Of a stretch of 5,031 nucleotides of DNA, positions 1-4,490 are shown one piece after another. Within the stretch, counting starts at the first letter, position 1. Every line of letters begins with the position of its first letter. The position numbers were made by a program, and so were the translations under genes. A model generated the notes under the pieces. That model did not search any database and was not told the DNA's origin. It saw only the letters and a program-made list of their open reading frames with translations. The stretch comes from CAZOGW01 sp964579415 (GTDB lineage: Bacteria > Actinomycetota > Acidimicrobiia > Spongiisociales > UBA5794), in NCBI GenBank assembly GCA_964579415.1, contig CAZOGW010000178.1, forward strand, positions 1 to 5,031. The letters are read 5' to 3'.

Positions 1-374
1 AGCACGGTGCCGAGGCCGACGCGGCGCCAGCCGGGATCGGTGGCCACCGCGATCTCGGCCACGCCGGGCTCGAGGATCTCGTAACGGGCGATGCCGACAC
101 CGTCATCGGACGCGTCGAAGGCCGCCAGCGCCATGCGTCCCTCGTAGTCGAGGCGGGTGAGGCGAGCCAGTTGCGCGGCGTCGAGGTGGACGCCGCCGCG
201 GAAGAACCGCTGGTAGAGGGTGTCGGAGTCGGCCTGCTCGATGGCTAGCTCCAGAGCGATGTCGTCATCGGGCACGATGGGGCGGATCGCTACGCGGCGC
301 CCGTCATCGAGGGTCACCTGCCGTTCGAAGTCCGCGGGATAGCCGGCGGGAGGCCGGCTGCGGAGATGGTTCAT
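1..374 (-). CDS. GNAT family N-acetyltransferase (3' end missing)
   Basis: Partial gene, 124 codons visible, running off the left edge. I chose the ATG at 374-372 because AAGGA (387-383) lies 8 nt upstream and a good promoter precedes it. The protein starts MNHLRSRPPAGYP. The region GRRVAIRPIVPDDD (about residues 25-38) is a typical GNAT first strand. LYQRFF (53-58), DYEGRMALAAFD (76-87) and GIARYEI (94-100) resemble the acetyltransferase domain of Pat-type protein lysine acetyltransferases. EIAVATDPGWRRVGLG (107-122) carries the R-x-x-G-x-G loop (R117, G120, G122) that binds the acetyl-CoA pyrophosphate. GNAT enzymes move an acetyl group from acetyl-CoA to an amine. The substrate cannot be read from this fragment, and no cNMP or other regulatory domain is visible in the N-terminal part. 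It could be a stand-alone protein lysine acetyltransferase or a small-molecule acetyltransferase. The family call is firm; the Pat resemblance is from memory of the motifs. Confidence 0.88.
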   Translation of the reverse strand, partial: MNHLRSRPPAGYPADFERQVTLDDGRRVAIRPIVPDDDIALELAIEQADSDTLYQRFFRGGVHLDAAQLARLTRLDYEGRMALAAFDASDDGVGIARYEILEPGVAEIAVATDPGWRRVGLGTV

Positions 375-382
375 ATCAACCG

Positions 383-387
383 TCCTT
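383..387 (-). promoter_or_regulatory. Ribosome binding site of the GNAT gene
   Basis: AAGGA on the minus strand, 8 nt before the ATG at 374. It fixes the start of the GNAT gene and contrasts with the PH, phospholipase and kinase genes, which show no such site. Confidence 0.7.
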
Positions 388-396
388 ATGCGAACG

Positions 397-425
397 ATTG
401 TACGCCTATCTGCTAACTATAGCAA
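397..425 (-). promoter_or_regulatory. Sigma-70-type promoter of the GNAT gene
   Basis: Read on the minus strand, TTGCTA (425-420, 4 of 6 matches to TTGACA) is followed after exactly 17 nt by TACAAT (402-397, 5 of 6 matches to TATAAT). The expected transcript start is near 390, giving a leader of about 15 nt that still contains the AAGGA ribosome site. The surrounding stretch is noticeably AT-richer than the rest of the window, which supports a real promoter. Confidence 0.65.
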
Positions 426-479
426 GCAGCCCGTTCCTTGACGGGGCCGCGGCTCCGGCTCTTACCGGCTACTGGACCC

Positions 480-1097
480 TCACATCTTGTCGAGCAGCGC
501 CCGCTTCTTCTCCTCGAACTCCTCGTCGGAGATGACGCCGTCACGGTGCAGCTTGGCGAGGCGCTCCAGGTGCTCGGTGGGGTGTACCTCCGACTTGGCC
601 GATGCCCCGGACATGTCCTTGGAGCGGGCCTCCCTGGTGCGGTAGAGGAGGGCCTGGAACTGGTCGGGCTGGCGGATGTCGACGAGGCGGCTCTGCCCGG
701 TCTCCCCCGCCGACTCGATGAGCAGGTCGCCGCAGCGGAGGATGCGCTCCAGGACGGTCTGCTCGAAGAGCACGTTGTTGATGTTCTCCAGCGGGATCTC
801 GATGCCGCTGCGGGCCACCACCCCGGAACGCACCACCAAGCGCTCGTTGGTGAGAACGTACTGGGTGAACCACCAGCCGATGAGCCGCCGGAAGGAGAGA
901 GGCACCAGGGCGAGGATGATCACGCCGGTGGTGATGAGGTCGATCAGGCCATCTTCGGGCGGGAGGGTATACACCAGGATGATTCCCAGGATGCCCACCA
1001 CGAGCCACCCGATGGGCAGGAGGAGCATCCGCCAGTGGGGCCGGAAGACACGGATCACCTGCTCGTCCGACGATAGGAACTCTGGGTTGAGGGCCAT
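480..1097 (-). CDS. Membrane PH-domain (bPH2/YdbS-like) protein with C-terminal SHOCT motif
   Basis: 205 aa. Residues 1-22 (MALNPEFLSSDEQVIRVFRP) match the usual entry into membrane-anchored bacterial PH proteins. Two hydrophobic helices follow at about 24-43 and 52-70. The PH core is at about 76-155: WWFTQYVLTNERLVVRSGVV, then the typical IPLENINNV (101-109), then LLIESAGETG and the strand ending in DIRQPDQFQALLY. Residues about 176-205 (HLERLAKLHRDGVISDEEFE and on) are a SHOCT motif: a short helical pair with L-x-x-L, a central G and a K-x-x-LL end. The family sits in the cytoplasmic membrane with the PH domain inside; its biochemical role is generally unknown, and SHOCT is thought to mediate oligomerisation. 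The chosen ATG at 1097 has no Shine-Dalgarno but has TATCAT ending 7 nt before it, fitting a leaderless mRNA. The frame stays open upstream through the heptamer arrays to an ATG at 1214, so a 244-aa form is possible. I think it less likely, because the extra residues would be encoded by repeats. Confidence 0.85.
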   Translation of the reverse strand: MALNPEFLSSDEQVIRVFRPHWRMLLLPIGWLVVGILGIILVYTLPPEDGLIDLITTGVIILALVPLSFRRLIGWWFTQYVLTNERLVVRSGVVARSGIEIPLENINNVLFEQTVLERILRCGDLLIESAGETGQSRLVDIRQPDQFQALLYRTREARSKDMSGASAKSEVHPTEHLERLAKLHRDGVISDEEFEEKKRALLDKM

Positions 1098-1104
1098 GGG
1101 TTTG

Positions 1105-1110
1105 ATGATA
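1105..1110 (-). promoter_or_regulatory. Putative -10 box for leaderless expression of the PH gene
   Basis: TATCAT on the minus strand (1110-1105), ending 7 nt before the ATG at 1097, so that transcription would begin at or next to the start codon. No convincing -35 hexamer lies 16-19 nt upstream. Leaderless genes with TAnnnT boxes at this spacing are common in Actinomycetota. Confidence 0.45.
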
Positions 1111-1146
1111 GGCCGCGCAGGTGCTCGCAGGCTTGCAGGATCGGGG

Positions 1147-1180
1147 GGTACTTGGTACTTGGTACTTGGTATTTGGTACT
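1147..1180. repeat. Tandem heptamer array 1 (GGTACTT units)
   Basis: Units on the plus strand: GGTACTT at 1147, 1154 and 1161, GGTATTT at 1168 (one change), then a partial GGTACT at 1175-1180. That is nearly five copies with one substitution. A 7-bp period rotates all reading frames; the minus-strand frame that leads into the PH gene reads GEYQIPSTKYQVP here. The array lies outside the chosen genes. Confidence 0.92.
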
Positions 1181-1186
1181 CGCCGG

Positions 1187-1214
1187 ACGTGATACGTGAT
1201 ACGTAATACGTCAT
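1187..1214. repeat. Tandem heptamer array 2 (ACGTGAT units)
   Basis: Exactly four 7-bp units on the plus strand: ACGTGAT (1187), ACGTGAT (1194), ACGTAAT (1201) and ACGTCAT (1208). It begins 6 bp after array 1. Rotated, the two units are alike: TACTTGG and TACGTGA share 5 of 7 positions. The last unit contains the stop codon of the acyltransferase gene (TGA, 1213-1211 on the minus strand). The minus-strand frame reads MTYYVSRIT. Confidence 0.92.
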
Positions 1215-2518
1215 CGCTTCGGGATTGCGCCTACCAGCCCTGCACCCAAGATGGCGGCACCCGGAATGATCCAGTTGATCTCGCCGCTGGGTTCGGCGAG
1301 GCCGTACCAGGCCACTGCGGCGGCGGATGCGGAGGCGATCACGACGCCGGAGGCGACCACCCAGACCCGGTTGGGGCCCGGTGCCCGGCTGATGCCCCAC
1401 TCGAAGCGGGCGAAGATCGCCACCAGCCCTGCGGTGACCAGCGCCAGCACCCCCACCCACAGCGGGCGGGTCAGCCACCACCATGCCGTTCCCGGCTCGA
1501 GCCGGAAGGCGGCGCCGCCGAAGGCGAACAGGCCCACCGCTCCCACCAGGGCCATGGCGGTGAGGTGCCACAGGTAGATGGTGAGGATCACCCCCGACAC
1601 CGCCACCACGCCGTGCCACACCCGGGGACGGGCGGCGAGCCGGGCGGCGGGTGCGGCCACCCGCCAGATCACCCCGGCCTGGACCAGGCCGAGCAGGCCG
1701 ATGGCCGCGGTCGGAGGTGTCATGTTGGTGGGGCCGGTTCCGGGTACGCCGATCATCGACACCGGGTACCAGCCGATCCAGGTGACGGCGACGAGCACCG
1801 CCAGCGCCGTCCCCGCCACGACCGTTCCCCGGCGGAGCGGGACGGGTCTCCCGGCGGCATCGCGGGCCGCCCACCAGAAGCCGAGCTGGTGCACCGCCCC
1901 CCAAACCAGGAGGAAGTTGAGGAACCCGATGCCGCCGACCCCTCCGGCGAACCGCGCCAGGTCGACGCCGACCGCGGCCGCCCCGAGGAGGGCGACGCTC
2001 CACAGCCCGGCGGACCGGGACCAGCGGTGGGTGAAGGGCGCCAGGGCGGTGAGCAGCAGGTAGACGGCGGTGAACCACAGCGGGACGGTGGCGGCCATGG
2101 CGCCGGCGTGGACGACGTCGGTGGGCACGAACGTCCGCATCACCACGATGAGCACGGTCCACACCACCAGCAGCGGAAGCACCGGGGTGAAGAGGCGCCG
2201 AGCCCGTGCCGTGATCCAGTCCCGCCGCCTCTCCTCGCCGGCGCTGACCCGGTGCAGGGCGCGGGCGTTGGCGTAGCCGCCGACGAGGAAGAACACCGGC
2301 ATCACCTGGAGCAGCCACGTGATCCACGCCGCATGGGGGATCCACTCCAGCGAGTTGAGCAGGACGATCTCGCCGTCCGGCTTGCGCCAGATGGAAGCCC
2401 CCAGCCAGTGGCCCACCACCACGACCAGGATCGCCACCACCCGCCACAGGTCGATGACCCGGTTGCGCGTCGCAGGCGTCTCCTCCGCCAACTGCCGCGT
2501 GTACGTGAGGTACTTCAT
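1211..2518 (-). CDS. Acyltransferase-3 family integral membrane protein
   Basis: 435 aa, about ten membrane spans. The N-terminal signature is clear: RNRVIDLWRVVAILVVVVGH (residues 18-37) gives the spaced D23, R26 and H37 of the acyltransferase-3 family (PF01757). MPVFFLVGGYANARAL (73-88), VPLWFTAVYLLLTAL (145-159) and TIYLWHLTAMAL (313-324) are further family landmarks. These proteins acylate extracytoplasmic or membrane-linked substrates such as cell-wall sugars, glycolipids or antibiotics, with the conserved His implicated in transfer; the substrate cannot be read from sequence. GAGGGG (2530-2525) stands 6 nt before the ATG, whose first bases overlap the stop of the upstream phospholipase-like gene (ATGA), so the two are probably co-translated. 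The last codons (IPKR, stop) abut the heptamer array, whose final unit includes the stop, so the natural C-terminus may have been altered when the repeat arose. The family call is firm. Confidence 0.9.
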   Translation of the reverse strand: MKYLTYTRQLAEETPATRNRVIDLWRVVAILVVVVGHWLGASIWRKPDGEIVLLNSLEWIPHAAWITWLLQVMPVFFLVGGYANARALHRVSAGEERRRDWITARARRLFTPVLPLLVVWTVLIVVMRTFVPTDVVHAGAMAATVPLWFTAVYLLLTALAPFTHRWSRSAGLWSVALLGAAAVGVDLARFAGGVGGIGFLNFLLVWGAVHQLGFWWAARDAAGRPVPLRRGTVVAGTALAVLVAVTWIGWYPVSMIGVPGTGPTNMTPPTAAIGLLGLVQAGVIWRVAAPAARLAARPRVWHGVVAVSGVILTIYLWHLTAMALVGAVGLFAFGGAAFRLEPGTAWWWLTRPLWVGVLALVTAGLVAIFARFEWGISRAPGPNRVWVVASGVVIASASAAAVAWYGLAEPSGEINWIIPGAAILGAGLVGAIPKR

Positions 2519-3096
2519 CTCCAGCCCCTCGTGCGCGGCACCAGCGCCACCGTGATCACGGCCGCGGCCACGGCCAGCCAGGGACCGGCCGGTTCGGGGA
2601 CGGGGACCGTGAATCCCTGGCGAAAGGAGTTGAGCCCGACCCCGAAGCCGTAGGCACGGGCCAGGAGGTGACAGCCCAGAGTGTCACAGGTGCTGTCGAG
2701 GTCACGGTGGAAGCGGCGGTCGATGGCCAGCCGAGCCCACGGCCCCAACGGCTCTTCGGTGGATTCGGCATAGCGGAGCAGATCGTATCCGAGATCGTGG
2801 GCCCGGCACGGGTCGCGGAAGCCGTCGTGGTCCAGTCCCGCCGGTGTCGAGCATGCGCCACCCGGCTTGACGAGGACGCCGCCCGCCACGATCGGCCGGT
2901 ACCCCATCACCTCCACGAACCGCGCCGGGATGTCCTCCGCCGTGGCGGAGCCTTCGGTGAGAGCGACCACGGCGTGGGCGACGGGGCTCGACGCAGCCGC
3001 AGGGGCCAGCACCATGTGCCCGGCCCCGCTGAGGACCAGCACGACGACGGCGGTGACGGCGAGCCGCCTGATGAAGCGGAGCAGTGATCGGATCAT
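2515..3096 (-). CDS. Secreted phospholipase A2-like protein with PEP-CTERM-like tail
   Basis: 193 aa from the ATG at 3096. Residues 1-35 are a signal peptide or anchor: basic MIRSLLRFIRR, a hydrophobic stretch VTAVVVLVL, then small residues APAAAS. The core matches prokaryotic phospholipase A2: C82, then DHDGFRDPCRAHDLGYDLL (89-107) with C97 and the catalytic pair H100-D101. AIDRRFHRDLDSTCD (124-138) follows, with the second acidic residue D126 and C137, and then C142. Four cysteines fit the two disulfides of the bacterial family. Such enzymes hydrolyse the sn-2 ester of phospholipids outside the cell. The tail VPVPEPAGPWLAVAAAVITV then ALVPRTRGWR has the PEP, hydrophobic helix and basic end of a PEP-CTERM sorting signal. 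I rejected the longer frame start at 3264 because it would place low-complexity residues before the signal peptide and cover the divergent promoter. No Shine-Dalgarno precedes 3096; TACGGT lies 7 nt upstream. The stop overlaps the acyltransferase start (ATGA). Confidence 0.82.
   Translation of the reverse strand: MIRSLLRFIRRLAVTAVVVLVLSGAGHMVLAPAAASSPVAHAVVALTEGSATAEDIPARFVEVMGYRPIVAGGVLVKPGGACSTPAGLDHDGFRDPCRAHDLGYDLLRYAESTEEPLGPWARLAIDRRFHRDLDSTCDTLGCHLLARAYGFGVGLNSFRQGFTVPVPEPAGPWLAVAAAVITVALVPRTRGWR
2525..2530 (-). promoter_or_regulatory. Ribosome binding site of the acyltransferase gene
   Basis: GAGGGG on the minus strand, 6 nt before the ATG at 2518 and inside the last codons of the upstream gene. 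It supports this start and the coupled reading of the two genes. Confidence 0.6.
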
Positions 3097-3103
3097 GGCG
3101 GCG

Positions 3104-3109
3104 ACCGTA
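3104..3109 (-). promoter_or_regulatory. Putative -10 box for leaderless expression of the phospholipase-like gene
   Basis: TACGGT on the minus strand (3109-3104), a TAnnnT box ending 7 nt before the ATG at 3096, the same spacing as at the PH gene. No clear -35 is visible; the GGGAC palindrome (3111-3123) sits where the spacer would be. Confidence 0.35.
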
Positions 3110-3110
3110 T

Positions 3111-3123
3111 GGGACGCGGTCCC
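3111..3123. promoter_or_regulatory. GGGAC-GCG-GTCCC palindrome, candidate operator
   Basis: Perfect 5-bp inverted repeat with a 3-bp centre, lying 1 bp from the predicted -10 of the phospholipase-like gene. A further copy of the half-site lies at 3197-3201; GGTCCCGT (3118-3125) and ACGGGACC (3195-3202) form an 8-bp perfect inverted pair across 69 bp. A regulator binding here would block or assist the leftward promoter. The binding protein is unknown; the adjacent response regulator is one candidate. Short palindromes occur by chance in such GC-rich DNA. Confidence 0.35.
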
Positions 3124-3148
3124 GTCGCACATCGGGCCGGGGAGCGGT

Positions 3149-3165
3149 CCACCGGGTGGCGCCAC
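3149..3165. repeat. Interlocking CCAC/GTGG palindromes in the divergent intergenic region
   Basis: CCAC (3149-3152), GTGG (3156-3159) and CCAC (3162-3165) alternate, so that the middle arm can pair with either neighbour: CCAC-CGG-GTGG on the left and the perfect 10-bp palindrome GTGGCGCCAC (3156-3165) on the right. It is central between the two divergent starts. It could be an operator; no function can be assigned. Confidence 0.35.
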
Positions 3166-3250
3166 GCGGACACGACCGGCTCCGCGCTCGCTCCACGGGA
3201 CCACCGCCGCGATCCCTCTCAGGGGTGATGCCCGCGAGCACCCCCCTCCG

Positions 3251-3256
3251 TACAAT
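3251..3256 (+). promoter_or_regulatory. Putative -10 box of the two-component operon
   Basis: TACAAT (5 of 6 matches to TATAAT) ends 10 nt before the ATG at 3267, so the transcript would have no leader or only a few bases. No Shine-Dalgarno is present in the intervening CGCGCCACCC. No strong -35 is seen 16-19 nt upstream. Confidence 0.5.
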
Positions 3257-3266
3257 CGCGCCACCC

Positions 3267-4490
3267 ATGAACAACGACTTCACAGCCGGCCTGCGGCGCA
3301 TTCTCCGGCCCGCCTGGGACAGCATCTGGGACACCTTCGTGGCCTACTCGCCGCCACCGCAGCCCGTCATCGTGTGGAACCTGATCCCCGCCCGCCTCGG
3401 ACGCCTCGGTGACTGGCTGCGCACCGACATGGCCTTCTGGCTCGCCGTTGTCGGTGTGTTCGGCATCGGCTTCGCCGCCGGGTCGCCGCTGGGGACGTCG
3501 GCGGTCGTCTTCGCCGCCGCGATCGTCGCCCCGGTGCTCGCCGCCCGCCACAGCCCGCTGGTGGGCTGGCGGGTCGCTGCCGCGGTGTCGGTGGTGACGA
3601 CCATCGCCTACGCACCCGTCGAGACCGACGGCATCGCCGGCGTGATCGTCATCGGCCTGTCGCTCTACACCCTGTACATCGCCCTCAGCTACCGGCGGGA
3701 CATCGCCCTGTGGGCCACAGGAGTGACCGTGGTGGTCGTCGCCGAGGTCCTCGACACCGATCTCGGCATCGTGGTGATCCTGGGTGCGCTGCTTGCGATC
3801 CTTGCCGACGCCCTCCGCTCCCGCCAGGCCACCGCGGCGGCCCTCGGAGACGAGCGGGAACGCACCGACGTGGAGCGTGCCCGGCGTGTCGGGGCCGAGG
3901 AGCGGGCCCGCATCGCCCGGGAGCTGCACGACGTGGTCGCCCACCACATGTCGATGGTGGCGGTGCGGGCCGAGACCGCCCCCTACCGGATCGACGACCT
4001 GTCCGAGGAGGCGCGCACCGAGTTCACCGAGATCTCGGCGGCCGCCCGGGAGTCCCTCAACGAGATCCGCGGGCTGCTCACCATCCTGCGTAGCGAGGAG
4101 GCGCCACTGGTGCCCGAGCCCGGGCTCGACGAGGCCGGAGCCCTCGTGGAGGCTGTACGTCGCGCCGGCACCGAGGTCGCCCTGTCCATCTCCGGTGACC
4201 GCCGCCGGCTGCCTGCCACCGTGGAGTTGGCGGCGTACCGGATACTCCAGGAGTCCCTCTCCAACGTGACCCGTCACGCCCCCGGCGAGAGTGCCCGGGT
4301 GTGGATCGGCTACGGCGACGACTCGCTGGATCTCATGGTCGCCAACCCGTGCAGCGAGGATGTGGGCGATGCCGGGCACGGCCTCACCGGCATGGAGGAG
4401 CGGGCGGCGGCGGTCGGAGGCACGGTGGAGGCCCGCCGCCGCCTCGACGGGACGTTCGTGGTCGAGGCGTCGCTGCCGGTGGCGCCGTGA
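3267..4490 (+). CDS. Membrane sensor histidine kinase, NarL/DesK type (HisKA_3)
   Basis: 407 aa. Residues 1-53 form a tryptophan-rich, partly basic N-terminus; roughly five or six membrane helices follow between 56 and 183, with short loops and no large extracellular sensor domain. A charged linker, probably coiled coil (184-210), leads to EERARIARELHDVVAHHMSM (211-230), the HisKA_3 phosphoacceptor box with H221. ILQESLSNVTRHAPG (326-340) is the N box with N333, and GHGLTGMEERAAAVGGTVEA (370-389) is the glycine-rich lid of the ATPase. It should autophosphorylate on H221 and pass the phosphate to the regulator encoded next, which overlaps by 4 nt (GTGA). The signal is probably sensed within the membrane, as in DesK- or LiaS-like kinases, but that is an inference from the topology. 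I chose ATG 3267 since TACAAT stands just upstream. ATG 3228 in the same frame is possible, but its AGGGG is only 2 nt away and it would place TACAAT inside the gene. Confidence 0.92.
   Translation: MNNDFTAGLRRILRPAWDSIWDTFVAYSPPPQPVIVWNLIPARLGRLGDWLRTDMAFWLAVVGVFGIGFAAGSPLGTSAVVFAAAIVAPVLAARHSPLVGWRVAAAVSVVTTIAYAPVETDGIAGVIVIGLSLYTLYIALSYRRDIALWATGVTVVVVAEVLDTDLGIVVILGALLAILADALRSRQATAAALGDERERTDVERARRVGAEERARIARELHDVVAHHMSMVAVRAETAPYRIDDLSEEARTEFTEISAAARESLNEIRGLLTILRSEEAPLVPEPGLDEAGALVEAVRRAGTEVALSISGDRRRLPATVELAAYRILQESLSNVTRHAPGESARVWIGYGDDSLDLMVANPCSEDVGDAGHGLTGMEERAAAVGGTVEARRRLDGTFVVEASLPVAP

Larger units (their letters stand above)
3097..3266. other. Divergent intergenic promoter region
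   Basis: 170 bp between the phospholipase-like gene (leftward) and the kinase gene (rightward). It holds the two predicted -10 boxes at its ends and the two palindromic elements described separately. I see no small gene or RNA in it; frames that cross it continue from neighbouring genes and are low-complexity. Confidence 0.7.

Noticed and set aside
430..445. Possible terminator after the PH gene (CCCGT, 6-nt loop, ACGGG)
   Set aside because: The stem is only 5 bp, no T-run follows on the minus strand, and it overlaps the edge of the GNAT promoter; too weak to call.
1147..1214. CRISPR array
   Set aside because: The units are 7 bp and directly tandem with no spacers; this is a microsatellite-like repeat.
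480..2447. 655-codon open frame covering the PH gene and most of the acyltransferase in a different frame (minus strand)
   Set aside because: Only the part after 1097 (perhaps after 1214) looks like protein. The upstream portion is arginine/glycine/proline-rich shadow of the acyltransferase frame, which has clear family motifs.
1196..2653. 485-codon plus-strand open frame
   Set aside because: Antisense shadow of the acyltransferase and phospholipase-like genes; composition dominated by G, P, H, D and R with no motif or membrane pattern.
3097..3264. N-terminal extension of the phospholipase-like protein to an ATG at 3264
   Set aside because: It would bury a good signal peptide behind 56 residues of repetitive R/G/P sequence and cover the divergent promoter region.
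3084..3266. Extension of the kinase upstream to ATG 3084
   Set aside because: It would overlap the start of the divergent gene and read low-complexity residues; a -10-like box lies just before ATG 3267.
3219..4379. 386-codon minus-strand open frame
   Set aside because: Antisense to the kinase, whose H box, N box and glycine box are intact; the antisense product is low-complexity.
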